DNA of 64,000 bases from Myxococcota bacterium (GCA_023150805.1 JAKLKF010000003.1:1-64000); one strand, 5' to 3'; counted from the first letter of the stretch, positions 1 to 9,078 are shown. The notes: generated by a model not told the origin, from the sequence alone. Translations and numbers: made by a program.

Positions 1-2903
1 GTGAGCACCTCGTCGCCGTCGGAGAGGCCGTCGTCGTCGCTGTCGGCGTCCAGCGGGTCGGTGCCCCAGACCTCCTCCTCGGCCCAGTCGGTCAGCCCGT
101 CGCCGTCGCTGTCGGCCAGGTCGTCGCTGGGCTCCAGCGGGTCGGTGCCGTCGGACAGCACCTCGTCGCCGTCCTCGCGCCCGCCGTCGTCGGTGTCGGC
201 GTCCAGCGGGTCCGTGCCCCAGATGATGGTCTCGACCCCGTCGTCGAGGCCGTCGTCGTCGCTGTCCGGGTCCAGCGGATCGGTGCCGAGCCCGACCTCG
301 TCCCCGTCGTCCAGCAGGTCGTCGTCGCTGTCGGCGTCCAGCGGGTCGGTGCCGGTCTCGAGCACCTCGTCGCCGTCGGTGAGACCGTCGTCGTCGCTGT
401 CGGGGTCCAGCGGGTCGGTGGTGTGGACCTCGACCTCGTCGCCGTCGGTCAGCCTGTCGTCGTCGCTGTCCGCGTCGAGCGGATCGGTGCCCAGCGCCTC
501 CTCCTCGCCGTCGGTCAGCCCGTCGCCGTCGCTGTCGTCGCTGCCGGGATCGGTGCCGTCCGCAAGCTCGTCGCAGTCGCTGACTCCGTCGTCGTCGCCG
601 TCGGCGTCCAGCGGGTCGGTGCCCGCGCCGACCTCGACGCCGTCGCCGCAGCCGTCGTCGTCGCTGTCCTCGTCCCGCGGGTCCGTGCCGTGGTCGAGCA
701 CCTCGTCCCCGTCGGACAGCTCGTCGTCGTCGCTGTCGGCGTCGGCGGGGTCGGTGCCCAGGTCCAGCTCGGTGGCGTCGTCCAGGCCGTCGCCGTCGCT
801 GTCGTTGACCCCGTCACAGTCGCTGTCCACCCGGTCATAGGGGTCGTCGGGGGCGCCCGGGTAGACGGCCGCGTCGCCGTCGTCGCAGTCCTCCCCGCCG
901 TGGTCGGCGCTGTCGAAGCCGTCGCCGTCGGCGTCGAAGTCGTTGCCGCCGGCGCAGTCCCCGTCCACGCCGTCGTACCAGGTCTCCTCGTTGCCCGGGA
1001 AGGCGTCGGGGTCCAGGTCGTCGCAGTCCTCGGGGCAGACGCCGCCGATGCTGCCGTCACCGTCCAGGTCCTCGTCGGTGACGGGCCAGGGGCCCAGGTT
1101 CAGCGCGTTGTCGTCGAGGTCGCAGTCCTCGGTGTCCAGCGGGTCGGCCAGGGTGACGAGCAGGTCGGCGTCGCCCCAGTCCTCCCGGTCGAAGGTGAAG
1201 GGGCCGAGCACGGTCCCCTCGCCCGCCGGCAGCTCCGCCTCGACCGTCGAGGTGCGGACCGTGCTGCCGTCGGTGCGGGTGAAGGTGACGGTGTAGCCGC
1301 TGGCCGAGACGCGGCCGTCGTTGACCACCGGCACCCAGACGTCCACCTCCTGGGGGTCGCAGTCGGCGACGCAGAGCTGGGCCGAGGTGTCGGAGCCGTC
1401 GCCCGAGAGGTCCTCGCCCACGGCCAGGTCGGCCAGCCAGTCGCTGGGGCCCAGCACGGTGCCGCCGGCGCGGAAGTTGTTCCAGCTCTCCCAGTTGGGC
1501 TCCTCCCCGGCGGGGATGCGCAGGTCGTTGTCGACGTTGGTGATGTGGTAGCTGTGCTGGTTCCAGACCGGCCGGGCGGGCTGCCAGGAGGGGTCCGACA
1601 GGATGGTGATGCCGTTGTCCCCGGAGAAGGCGTAGTCGTTGCTGGCCAGCACGATGTCGGCGGCGCCGTCGTTGTCGACGTCGGCGATGACCGGGTACTC
1701 GTAGAGGGTGCCGCTGGCGTGGTCGGCGTAGCTGTAGCGGGTGCTGCCGGTCGTGCCGTCGAAGACGTAGAGGTAGTACTCGTCGGCCATCACGACCTCG
1801 CTGGCGCCGTCGCCGTCGAAGTCGAAGACCGAGCTGCTGGTCACCCGGCTGCTGTAGTCGTGGATCGCGTGCTGCCACAGCACGGTGCCGTCGTCGTCGA
1901 CCACCGTGTAGTAGTCCTGCGCGGCGACGCCGATCTCGACGTGGCCGTCCCCGTCGAAGTCGGCCACGGTCGGCGAGCCGCCGCCCGCCGCGTCGACGGT
2001 GGTCGAGAACCAGTGGCTGCCGTCGTTGAGGTAGACGTGGGCCTGGCTGCTGGAGATGACGACCAGGTCGGGCAGGCCGTCCTCGTCGAAGTCGCCGACC
2101 GCGACCGGGCCGTCGGTGCCGCCGGTCGTCATGATCGCCGTGCCGTCCGGGTCGTAGACGGCGTCGCCGACGACGACCTCCAGCTCGCCGTCGCCGTCCC
2201 AGTCGACCGCGGCCGACCGCCAGGTCCCGCTGCCCGTGCCATGGGCGCCGGTGGACAGCCAGGTGCCGTCCGTGTCGTAGACCGTGGCCCCGAAGACGAC
2301 CTCGGCCTGGCCGTCGGCGTCCAGGTCCGCGATGGAGGGGAAGCCGTAGCCGCCGGTGGACCCGGCGACCGCCCACTTCAGGCTGCCGTCCCGCTCGACG
2401 CAGACCAGGGTGGCGCTGTACCCGGCCACGCAGATGTCGGGGCTGCCGTCGCCCTCCAGGTCGCCCAGGGCCACGCCGCCGGTGGCGTGGAAGGTGTAGC
2501 CGCCGGCCGAGGACAGGCTCCAGATCTGGCTGCCGTCGTCGCCGCTGACGGCGACCAGGCGACCGGCGCTGGTGTAGGCGCCGCCGCCGAAGGCGGTGAA
2601 GACGATGTCGGGCACGTCGTCCTGGTCGATGTCCCCGTCGCCGTCGTCGTCGGTGAGGTTGCCGACCATCGGCGTGGTCATGATGTCGTCGTAGCCGCTG
2701 TGCGTGCTGTTGGTCTGCCACTGCCACTTGACGGCCGGCGAGAAGGTCCCCGCGGGGAAGTCCCGCACGCAGTCCTCGTCGCTCTCGCCCAGCGGGGCGT
2801 CGGGCGCGCTGACGTCTGCGCACTCGGGGGGGTCCCCGGCGTGGGCCGTTCCCAGCAGCAGCGAAGGCGAGAGCAGGGCCAGCAGGCCGAGGCGACGCGA
2901 CAT
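1..2903 (-). CDS. Secreted FG-GAP / thrombospondin type 3 repeat protein, 3' end outside window
   Basis: The frame is open from an ATG at 2903 to the window edge, about 967 codons with no stop, so the C-terminus is missing. Residues 1-22 form a signal peptide ending THA. The next ~450 residues carry FG-GAP/VCBS-type segments (for example GDLEGDGSPDI, ADLDADGQAEVVFG), expected to form a calcium-binding propeller. A beta-rich CARDB-like stretch lies near 1140-1450. It is followed by MopE-type motifs (DCDDGDAAVYPGA) and at least ten TSP3 repeats of the form GTDPLDADSDDDGLSDGDEV. TSP3 aspartates bind calcium in known families. The role is probably as an extracellular or cell-surface structural or adhesive protein; the ligand is unknown. 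The start has an excellent ribosome site, GGAGGTCCC-ATG. Confidence 0.88.
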   Translation of the reverse strand, partial: MSRRLGLLALLSPSLLLGTAHAGDPPECADVSAPDAPLGESDEDCVRDFPAGTFSPAVKWQWQTNSTHSGYDDIMTTPMVGNLTDDDGDGDIDQDDVPDIVFTAFGGGAYTSAGRLVAVSGDDGSQIWSLSSAGGYTFHATGGVALGDLEGDGSPDICVAGYSATLVCVERDGSLKWAVAGSTGGYGFPSIADLDADGQAEVVFGATVYDTDGTWLSTGAHGTGSGTWRSAAVDWDGDGELEVVVGDAVYDPDGTAIMTTGGTDGPVAVGDFDEDGLPDLVVISSSQAHVYLNDGSHWFSTTVDAAGGGSPTVADFDGDGHVEIGVAAQDYYTVVDDDGTVLWQHAIHDYSSRVTSSSVFDFDGDGASEVVMADEYYLYVFDGTTGSTRYSYADHASGTLYEYPVIADVDNDGAADIVLASNDYAFSGDNGITILSDPSWQPARPVWNQHSYHITNVDNDLRIPAGEEPNWESWNNFRAGGTVLGPSDWLADLAVGEDLSGDGSDTSAQLCVADCDPQEVDVWVPVVNDGRVSASGYTVTFTRTDGSTVRTSTVEAELPAGEGTVLGPFTFDREDWGDADLLVTLADPLDTEDCDLDDNALNLGPWPVTDEDLDGDGSIGGVCPEDCDDLDPDAFPGNEETWYDGVDGDCAGGNDFDADGDGFDSADHGGEDCDDGDAAVYPGAPDDPYDRVDSDCDGVNDSDGDGLDDATELDLGTDPADADSDDDELSDGDEVLDHGTDPRDEDSDDDGCGDGVEVGAGTDPLDADGDDDGVSDCDELADGTDPGSDDSDGDGLTDGEEEALGTDPLDADSDDDRLTDGDEVEVHTTDPLDPDSDDDGLTDGDEVLETGTDPLDADSDDDLLDDGDEVGLGTDPLDPDSDDDGLDDGVETIIWGTDPLDADTDDGGREDGDEVLSDGTDPLEPSDDLADSDGDGLTDWAEEEVWGTDPLDADSDDDGLSDGDEVL

Positions 2904-2980
2904 GGGACCTCCGGAGCGGACCGGCGGCGCGCAGGCCCCGGCAGCCCCTCGATCCTACCGCATGCCCCCCGGCCGGAGCC

Positions 2981-5383
2981 TCAGCTCGCGTCCTTCAACG
3001 CCTGCTTCACGATGTCGGGGGTGATCACCTCGGGCAGGGGGATCGGCGCCCGGCTGCGGTCGGCGGGGATCACCAGGTAGAAGGGCACGCCGGCCTTGCC
3101 GAAGCGCTGCAGCCAGGCCGTGATCGTCTCGTCCCGCCGCGTCCAGTCGGCCTTCAGCGGCACCACCCCCGCCTGGGCCATGGCCTGCCGCACGCCGTCG
3201 GTGTCCAGGATGTTCTTCTCGTTGACCTTGCAGGTCAGGCACCAGTCGGCGGTGAAGTCGATGAAGACCAGCTTGCCGTCCAGCGAGGCGACCGCCTGGT
3301 CCGAGAAGGGCTGCCAGGGGATGTCCTCGCTCCAGTCCATGGCCGCGGCGTCGGTGGCCGCCAGCTCGGCGGGCGCGCAGTCGTCGGCGGCCAGGGTCGT
3401 CTTGAGCACGTTGCGGCCGGTGAAGGCGGCGATGACCACGGCGACGGCCAGGGCGCCGGCCTGGCGCCGCCCGCTGGCGGTGACCCCCCCGAAGCGCCCG
3501 AAGATCCAGGCGCCCAGGGCCACGGCGGACAGGAAGATCAGCAGGCCGGTGGCGCCCTCGCGGCCGGTCTGGCTGGCGACCACGTCCGCCAGCCACACCG
3601 TCGTCGCGATCAGGGTGAAGCCCATGAACTGCTTGAAGGTCTCCATCCACGCACCCGGCCGCGGCATGAAGCGGAAGAGGGCGGGGACGAAGGCGATGAC
3701 CAGGAAGGGGAAGGCCAGGCCCAGGCCGGCCACCGCGAAGAACAGCGTGATGCCCCAGGCCGGCAGGGTGAAGGCGAAGCCCATGCCGGTGCCCAGGAAG
3801 GGCGCCGAGCAGGGCGTGGCCAGCAGGGTCGCGAAGGCGCCCGTCATGAAGTAGCCGACGAGCCCCTCCTTGTCGGAGGCCTCCGACATCTGGTTCGCGC
3901 CGAAGACGGGGACCTCGAAGACGCCGAACAGGTTCAGCGCGAAGACGAAGACGATGGTCGCCAGCGCGATGACGTAGCCGGGGTACTGGAACTGGAAGCC
4001 CCAGCCCAGGTTCAGGTCGAAGGCGCTCTTGAGGACCACGACGGCCAGCGCCAGGAGCACGAAGCTGAGCACGATGCCGGCGGTGTAGGCCAGGCCGGCC
4101 CGCCGCCGCTGCCCGGCCGAGATGTCGGCCTGCTCGACCAGGCTGTAGAGCTTGAGCGTCAGCACCGGCAGGACGCAGGGCATGATGTTGAGCAGCATCC
4201 CGCCCAGGAAGGCCAGGCCGAGCATCGGCAGCAGGCCGGCAGCCGGGGGGGCCGGCGAGCCGGCCAGCGGGTCGATCGCCGCGGTCGCGGCCGAGGGGTC
4301 GGCCTGGCCCTTGGCGGCGGCGGCCAGCGCGGCCTCGTCGAAGAGGGGCGAGGGGTTGGCGGCGACCACGGCGTCGGCGGCGGCCACGGTCATGGGCTGG
4401 CGGATCTCGGTGCGCACCCAGCGGTCGCCCACCTTGACCTGGAACAGGCCGCCGAAGGCGTCGACGCCGTCCACCGGCTCCAGCGCGATGCCGTCGATGG
4501 TGATGCGCAGGGCGCCGCCTTCGAGCTCCTGGACCACCGGGTCGCCCATGGCCATCCAGCCCGGGGTCACGATGGGGGTGAAGAAGGGCCAGGCGGCGTG
4601 GTCGCGGCGGATCTCCAGGGGCTGGTCGCCGGTCGGCGTGAACAGCAGGGCGGCCTTGAACTCGTCGCCCGGGCGGACGGCAGTGACGCTGAAGGCGCCC
4701 TGGACGGCGAAGTCGGTGACGGTGGCCGGGTCCTGGGGGTGGGTGGCGCCGAAGTGGTCGAAGAGCGGCGCCCAGGCGGTCGGGGGCGCCGGCTCGCCGG
4801 CGGCGACGACCGGGATCGTGAGCTTCAGCTCGGCCTCGCCGGGGATGCACTGCACCTCGCAGACCAGCCAGCGCGCCTGGGCGGTCGCGCCGAAGGTCGC
4901 CTCGCCCAGCGGCAGGTCCGCGGGCAGCGTGACCTCGCTCCACAGCAGGACCTGGTCGTCGTAGCCGTAGCTGACGATGCCCGAGAGCTCGAAGAAGGCC
5001 GGCGCCGGGTACTGGTAGGGCGCGAAGGTGGCGCCCTCGGGGCCCTGCCAGGTGATCTCGGTGGGCTTGCCGACCGCGCCGGGGCTCTTCCAGTAGGTGT
5101 GCCAGCCCTTGTCCTGGGTCAGGTGCACGCCCAGCCGGAAGGTGCCGCCGGGCTGCACGGCGGCGCGGTCGGCCAGCAGGCGGGCGTGGACCTGGTGGGG
5201 CTTGCCGTCCGGGCCGTCCTGGCGGATCGAGGCGCTGGCCGGCACGCCGGAGAGGTCGACGGCGGGGGGAGCGGGCACGTCGGGCGGCAGGACCGTCGTG
5301 CCCTCGGCCCGCGCCGGGGAGCCGCCGAGCACGGCGAGGAGGGCCACGGCGAGGAGCAGCAGGGCGCGCGCGGAGGGGATCAA
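2981..5383 (-). CDS. dsbD: DsbD-family protein-disulfide reductase (thiol:disulfide interchange)
   Basis: About 800 aa. The family moves electrons from cytoplasmic thioredoxin across the inner membrane to periplasmic thiols. After a signal peptide (ending GGSPARA) comes an N-terminal DsbD-alpha-like domain with CEVQC (C175/C179). The membrane core has the paired-Cys segments MPCVLPVL and TPCSAPFLG, and the C-terminal thioredoxin domain has WCLTCK (C715/C718). All three redox-active pairs are therefore present. The frame is open upstream to 5605, but that part reads through a tandem repeat. I chose TTG at 5383 because GGAG lies six bases upstream and the signal peptide begins there. It is divergent from a lipoprotein MsrA, a plausible periplasmic client repaired with these electrons. 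Confidence 0.88.
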   Translation of the reverse strand: MIPSARALLLLAVALLAVLGGSPARAEGTTVLPPDVPAPPAVDLSGVPASASIRQDGPDGKPHQVHARLLADRAAVQPGGTFRLGVHLTQDKGWHTYWKSPGAVGKPTEITWQGPEGATFAPYQYPAPAFFELSGIVSYGYDDQVLLWSEVTLPADLPLGEATFGATAQARWLVCEVQCIPGEAELKLTIPVVAAGEPAPPTAWAPLFDHFGATHPQDPATVTDFAVQGAFSVTAVRPGDEFKAALLFTPTGDQPLEIRRDHAAWPFFTPIVTPGWMAMGDPVVQELEGGALRITIDGIALEPVDGVDAFGGLFQVKVGDRWVRTEIRQPMTVAAADAVVAANPSPLFDEAALAAAAKGQADPSAATAAIDPLAGSPAPPAAGLLPMLGLAFLGGMLLNIMPCVLPVLTLKLYSLVEQADISAGQRRRAGLAYTAGIVLSFVLLALAVVVLKSAFDLNLGWGFQFQYPGYVIALATIVFVFALNLFGVFEVPVFGANQMSEASDKEGLVGYFMTGAFATLLATPCSAPFLGTGMGFAFTLPAWGITLFFAVAGLGLAFPFLVIAFVPALFRFMPRPGAWMETFKQFMGFTLIATTVWLADVVASQTGREGATGLLIFLSAVALGAWIFGRFGGVTASGRRQAGALAVAVVIAAFTGRNVLKTTLAADDCAPAELAATDAAAMDWSEDIPWQPFSDQAVASLDGKLVFIDFTADWCLTCKVNEKNILDTDGVRQAMAQAGVVPLKADWTRRDETITAWLQRFGKAGVPFYLVIPADRSRAPIPLPEVITPDIVKQALKDAS

Positions 5384-5675
5384 GCGGGGCTCCGGGGACG
5401 ACGAGGACACCGCTGCCGCGGGGCAGCGCAGAAACGCCAGTCTATCCGCGCCCGCGGCGACCGGCGGCGAGGGGAGGTCCCCCCGGCGCGGCCGGTCGCA
5501 GGTCCCCCCGGCGCGGCCGGTCGCAGGTCCCCCCGGCGCGGCCGGTCGCAGGGCTCGCCGGATCGCGCCCTGCACCGGACTTGCACCGCCCTTGCACCGG
5601 GGCAAGAGTCACGAGGGCCGCGCCGCCCAGACCAACCGGACAGCCACCCCGGCTGCTCCCCCCTCGGAGGTCCCC
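5384..5675. promoter_or_regulatory. Divergent dsbD/msrA intergenic region
   Basis: This 292-bp stretch separates the divergent dsbD and msrA starts and must hold both promoters. It contains the 3 x 25-bp tandem repeat. I see no confident -35/-10 pair; the region is almost pure GC. The ribosome site for msrA (CGGAGG) is at 5665-5670. Confidence 0.5.
5475..5549. repeat. Three perfect tandem copies of a 25-bp GC-rich unit
   Basis: Identical units occupy 5475-5499, 5500-5524 and 5525-5549. Each begins AGGTCCCCCCGGCGCGG and ends CCGGTCGC. The array is non-coding if dsbD starts at 5383. It has no spacers, so it is not CRISPR. It could be a repeated regulator site or a slippage product in the shared promoter region. 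Confidence 0.9.
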
Positions 5676-6428
5676 GTGCCCGCAACGCCCCTCGCCCTCG
5701 CCCTCGCCCTGTCCCTGGCCGCCTGCGCGGGCACCCCCGGCAGCCAGGCGGACGCCCCCACCTCCTCGCCGACCGCGGCCGCTCACAGCGCCGGCAGCGT
5801 GCAGCCCAAGGCCGACCCGGCCGCCCGCTTCGGACAGGCCGCGCCCGCGCCGGCCCCCGGCCAGGCCGTCGCCATCTTCGCCGGCGGCTGCTTCTGGTGC
5901 ATGGAGAAGCCCTTCGACCACCTCGACGGCGTGCTGGCCACCACCTCGGGCTACACCGACGGCCCGGAGATCGCCCCGACCTACGACGCCGTCAGCAGCC
6001 ACTCCACCGGCCACACCGAGGCGCTGCGCGTGCTCTACGACCCGGCCGTCCTCAGCTACGCCCGCCTGCTCGACGTGTTCTGGCACAACATCGACCCGAC
6101 CCAGGCCGAGGGCCAGTTCTGCGACAAGGGCCACCAGTACCGCAGCGGCATCTACACGAGCGACCCGGCCGAGCGCGCCCTGGCGCTGGCCAGCAAGGCG
6201 GCCGTCGAGCGCCGCCTGGGGGCGCCCGTGGCCACCGAGATCGACGACCTGGGCCCCTTCTGGCCGGCCGAGGACTACCACCAGGACTTCTACGACAAGG
6301 ACCCGGTGCGCTACGTCAGCTACCGCGCCGGCTGCGGCCGCGACCGTCGGCTCAAGGAGCTGTGGGGCGAGGCGGCCCTGGTCGGCATGGGCGAGGCCTG
6401 GGTGACGGCGACGCCCGAGGAGCGCTGA
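5676..6428 (+). CDS. msrA: Peptide methionine-S-sulfoxide reductase MsrA, lipoprotein form
   Basis: 250 aa. It reduces methionine-S-sulfoxide in oxidised proteins. The catalytic motif GGCFWCMEKPF is intact, followed by family blocks GHTEALRVLYDP, FWHNIDPTQ and AEDYHQDFYDKDP. The N-terminus is a lipoprotein signal with lipobox LAAC and a ~45-residue Pro/Ala linker, so the enzyme should sit outside the cytoplasm, anchored to a membrane. The start is GTG at 5676, five bases after GGAGG; upstream in-frame sequence is repeat DNA. Divergent DsbD is a natural reductant source. The C-terminus has C-G-R-D rather than a long resolving-Cys tail. Confidence 0.93.
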   Translation: MPATPLALALALSLAACAGTPGSQADAPTSSPTAAAHSAGSVQPKADPAARFGQAAPAPAPGQAVAIFAGGCFWCMEKPFDHLDGVLATTSGYTDGPEIAPTYDAVSSHSTGHTEALRVLYDPAVLSYARLLDVFWHNIDPTQAEGQFCDKGHQYRSGIYTSDPAERALALASKAAVERRLGAPVATEIDDLGPFWPAEDYHQDFYDKDPVRYVSYRAGCGRDRRLKELWGEAALVGMGEAWVTATPEER

Positions 6429-6479
6429 TCGCGCGGTGGTGGGGGGGCTGCGCGGGCTTCGCGCCGCTGGTGTGGCCAC

Positions 6480-6523
6480 GGCCGGCGGGCGCCTGGTCCT
6501 GCGCTGATCAGCGCCCGGCGGCC
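6480..6523. terminator. Hairpin between convergent msrA and ZIP-like gene
   Basis: Bases 6480-6492 pair with 6511-6523 (13 bp, one mismatch) around an 18-nt loop. The inner part includes the 14-bp palindrome GCGCTGATCAGCGC at 6501-6514, which contains the ZIP-like gene's stop codon. There is no T-run, so a bidirectional terminator role is inferred from position and fold. Confidence 0.4.
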
Positions 6524-7185
6524 CAGGAGTGCCACAGGGTGTGCAGGAGCAGGCCGCCGACGGCGGCGATCACCCAGGGCTCGACCCCGTCGAGGTGGGC
6601 GCCGGCCAGGCCGCCGACCAGGACCCCCGAGGCGGTCGCCAGGACCAGCGCCAGGCCGCGCACCAGCCCGCCCCGCACCCCCAGCCGCAGCACGCAGCCG
6701 TGCAGCACGGCGGCGACCAGGGGCACGGTGTGCAGCGCCAGGACCAGGGCCACGGCGGTCCCGCGCCCGCCCACCGCGAAGATGGTGCCCAGCTCGGCCC
6801 CCTCGACCGCCTGGTGCAGCAGCAGGCCGGCGAAGCCCAGCTCCATGTCCATCGCGTGGGTCTCCTCGCCGCCGTCCCCCCCGGCCGCCCCGCCGCCCGG
6901 GCCGTGATCGTGCGGGTGCACGTGGCCGTGCCCTGCCCCGTGCCCGTGCCCCCGGAGCCGCTCGGTCGCCAGCGGCACGGCGAAGGCGGCGGCGAAGACG
7001 CCCAGCGCCGACCAGCCCGCGGCCTGGACCGCGCCCGGCAGCATCAAGAGCAGCACCACCGCGGTCGCCAGGGCCAGCACCAGGCGGTGCCAGGGGCCCG
7101 AGGCCGCCGTGCGCAGGCCCGGCGCCATCGCCAGGGCGAGGCCGAGCAGGACGGGCAGGGTGGCGGCGACCAGGGCGAGGAGCAT
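6508..7185 (-). CDS. ZIP-family-like metal transporter
   Basis: 225 aa inner-membrane protein with about eight hydrophobic segments. A His-rich cytoplasmic-type loop (GHGHGAGHGHVHPHDHG) lies near residue 80-100, and helices near 120-130 carry HQAVEGAELG followed by HTVP. His/Glu residues at those places bind the metal in ZIP Zn/Fe transporters. The length suits short ZIP proteins, although the overall match is loose, so the substrate is not assigned. ATG start at 7185. It lies 12 bases downstream of truA on the same strand and may be cotranscribed with LysR and truA. Confidence 0.6.
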   Translation of the reverse strand: MLLALVAATLPVLLGLALAMAPGLRTAASGPWHRLVLALATAVVLLLMLPGAVQAAGWSALGVFAAAFAVPLATERLRGHGHGAGHGHVHPHDHGPGGGAAGGDGGEETHAMDMELGFAGLLLHQAVEGAELGTIFAVGGRGTAVALVLALHTVPLVAAVLHGCVLRLGVRGGLVRGLALVLATASGVLVGGLAGAHLDGVEPWVIAAVGGLLLHTLWHSWAAGR

Positions 7186-7197
7186 GGACCGGCGCGT

Positions 7198-8130
7198 CTA
7201 ATCGGGGGGAGGTGGCTGGGGCAGGTCATCCGGCTCGGTCCAGCGCCCGTCGAACCAGGGCTGCCCGGTCTCCATGCCCAGCAGGCACAGGCCGCGCGCC
7301 AGGGCCGCCTGGCCGGTTCGCTGGCGGTCGCGGCCCGCGATCAGGGCCGGCAGCTCGTCGGGGTCGCGCAGGCCGGCGCCGACCTCGGCCAAGGTGCCGA
7401 CCAGGATGCGGACCATCTTGCGCAGGAAGCCCTCGCCCTCCAGGTCGATCACCAGGTGGGGGTGCCCGTCGCGGGAGAGGGCGTGGAGGGTGATCGCGTG
7501 CACCTGCCGCACGGGAGAGCGCCCGCCCAGGGGACCGACCTTGAAGGCCGACCAGTCGTGGGTGCCGACGAGGTGGGCGGCGGCGCGGCGCATGGGCGCC
7601 GGGTCCAGGGGCAGGGCGACCTGCCAGGCGCGGGCGTAGGCGGCCGGCAGCCGCGGCAGGGTGGGGTCGGCCCGGCCGGCCAGGTCCCGCTGCCGCAGGT
7701 CGGCGATGAGCGCCGGGTCGTGCCCGCCCTCCAGGCGGTAGCGGTAGCGCTTGGTGCTGCCCAGCGTGCGGGCGAAGACGTCGTGGGCGACGACGCGCCC
7801 CTCGACGGCGAGCAGGCCGTCGGCGCGGGGCTGGGACAAGGCCCGCAGTCCGGCGGCCAGGTCCGGCTCGGCGCCCAGCCAGCAGGTGGCCAGGTTCTCG
7901 ACGGCGTGGACCCCGGCGTCGGTGCGCGCGGCGACGACCAGGCAGCGGGGGCGGTGGCCGAAGGCGTCCTGGACCCGCGCGCGCAGGGCGTCGGCGACGG
8001 TGGGCAGGCCCCGCTGCGGGGTCACGCCGTGCAGCAGGCTGCCGTCGTAGGCGCAGCGCAGCAGCAGGCTGGTGCGCGGGCCGCGGGAGCCGGCGCCGTG
8101 CGTCGGACGCGGCGAGGAGGGGCCCGTCAC
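7198..8130 (-). CDS. truA: tRNA pseudouridine(38-40) synthase TruA
   Basis: 310 aa. It converts uridines 38-40 of the tRNA anticodon arm to pseudouridine. The catalytic motif ARTDAGVHA holds the essential Asp; downstream family blocks include STKRYRYRL, GTHDWSAFK and FLRKMVRILVGTL. GTG at 8130 overlaps the stop of the upstream LysR gene by four bases (GTGA), which argues for translational coupling and settles the start against an earlier in-frame candidate at 8202. The C-terminus is Pro-rich (QPPPPD). Pairing with a catabolic regulator is probably organisational, not functional. Confidence 0.9.
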   Translation of the reverse strand: MTGPSSPRPTHGAGSRGPRTSLLLRCAYDGSLLHGVTPQRGLPTVADALRARVQDAFGHRPRCLVVAARTDAGVHAVENLATCWLGAEPDLAAGLRALSQPRADGLLAVEGRVVAHDVFARTLGSTKRYRYRLEGGHDPALIADLRQRDLAGRADPTLPRLPAAYARAWQVALPLDPAPMRRAAAHLVGTHDWSAFKVGPLGGRSPVRQVHAITLHALSRDGHPHLVIDLEGEGFLRKMVRILVGTLAEVGAGLRDPDELPALIAGRDRQRTGQAALARGLCLLGMETGQPWFDGRWTEPDDLPQPPPPD

Positions 8131-9035
8131 GGCAGCCCCAGCTCGTGCAGGAGGGCCCCCACGAACAGGCGCGCGCCCCGGCCGCGCCGGCGCCCGGCCC
8201 ACTCCACCAGGCGCGGCTCCATCACGTGGCGCGCCCCCTCGGGGAAGGGCAGGGGCACCAGCTCGCGCGCCTCGACCAGCTCCCCGCAGAGGTGGGAGGG
8301 GATCCAGCCGAAGCCGACCCCCTCGCGCACCGCCTGCAGCTTGGTGTGGAAGTCGCCGACGGCGAAGAGGTGCGGGCTACCCAGCCACAGGCGGCGGCGC
8401 TGCGAGGCCCCGGGCGCGCCCGGCGGGACGCCGCTGTCGGCGACGACCAGCTCGACGTGCTCGGCCAGGTCGGCGCGGTCCACCGGCCGCCCCAGGTGCA
8501 GCAGCGGGTGGGCGTGGTGGGCCAGCAGCAAGAGCTCCACCGGCGGCAGGGGCCGCAGCCGCAGGGTCGGATCCTCCCGCAGGTCCAGCGCCAGCGCCAG
8601 GTCGGCCTGCTCCTCGAAGAAGCAGCGGTGCACGCCCGAGAGGTACTCGACCCTGACCCGGATCCGCGTCGGTGCGCCCGCCTCGGTCAGCCGACGCACC
8701 GCGCGCAGCACCGGCTGCATGGGCAGGACGCCGTCCACCGCGATCTCGAGCTGCGGCTCCCACTCCTCGCGCAGGCGCTGCCCCAGCCGGTCCAGGTCGC
8801 GCGCCCGGTCCAGCACCCGGCGCCCCTCGTCCAGGACCTGCTGCCCGGCCGGCGTCAGGCTGGCGCGGTGCCCGCTGCGGTCGAAGAGCTCGACCTCCAG
8901 CGCCTCCTCCAGGGCCTTGACCGCGTAGCTGACCGCCGGCGTCGAGCGACGCAGCGCCCGCGCCGCAGCCGCGAAGCTGCCGCCGCGGTCGATGGCGTCC
9001 AGCACCTCGATCTGGTCCAGGGTGAAGCGAATCAC
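8127..9035 (-). CDS. LysR-family transcriptional regulator, divergent to hmgA-hpd
   Basis: 302 aa. An N-terminal winged helix-turn-helix (LDQIEVLDAIDRGGSFAAAA, then STPAVSYAVKALEEAL) is followed by a periplasmic-binding-like effector domain from about residue 90. Its position head-to-head with the homogentisate operon across 108 bp is the classic arrangement of a LysR activator and its target, so control of hmgA-hpd by an aromatic intermediate is the best inference. It overlaps truA by four bases. ATG start at 9035. The effector is unknown. Confidence 0.87.
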   Translation of the reverse strand: MIRFTLDQIEVLDAIDRGGSFAAAARALRRSTPAVSYAVKALEEALEVELFDRSGHRASLTPAGQQVLDEGRRVLDRARDLDRLGQRLREEWEPQLEIAVDGVLPMQPVLRAVRRLTEAGAPTRIRVRVEYLSGVHRCFFEEQADLALALDLREDPTLRLRPLPPVELLLLAHHAHPLLHLGRPVDRADLAEHVELVVADSGVPPGAPGASQRRRLWLGSPHLFAVGDFHTKLQAVREGVGFGWIPSHLCGELVEARELVPLPFPEGARHVMEPRLVEWAGRRRGRGARLFVGALLHELGLP

Positions 9036-9060
9036 TCAAGATCCCTAAACAAGTCATTCG

Positions 9061-9078
9061 AGCTTTTCCAGCTTTCCC
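9061..9078. promoter_or_regulatory. Direct repeat in LysR-hmgA intergenic region, possible operator
   Basis: Two adjacent nonamers, AGCTTTTCC and AGCTTTCCC, lie 66 bases before the hmgA start in the only AT-richer patch of the 108-bp divergent region. They are flanked by TTCG and CGAA, giving weak outer symmetry. LysR proteins usually bind about this far upstream, but this is not a clear T-N11-A palindrome. Confidence 0.3.

Noticed and set aside
1-840. Ser-rich plus-strand open frame
   Set aside because: It is the antisense of TSP3 repeats; the minus strand has the conserved Asp repeats and runs through the whole region.
5475-5549. Possible CRISPR array
   Set aside because: The 25-bp units are directly tandem with no spacers and no cas genes nearby.
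5384-5605. Extended N-terminus of DsbD
   Set aside because: The extra 74 residues are translated tandem repeat and precede the signal peptide; TTG at 5383 has a ribosome site.
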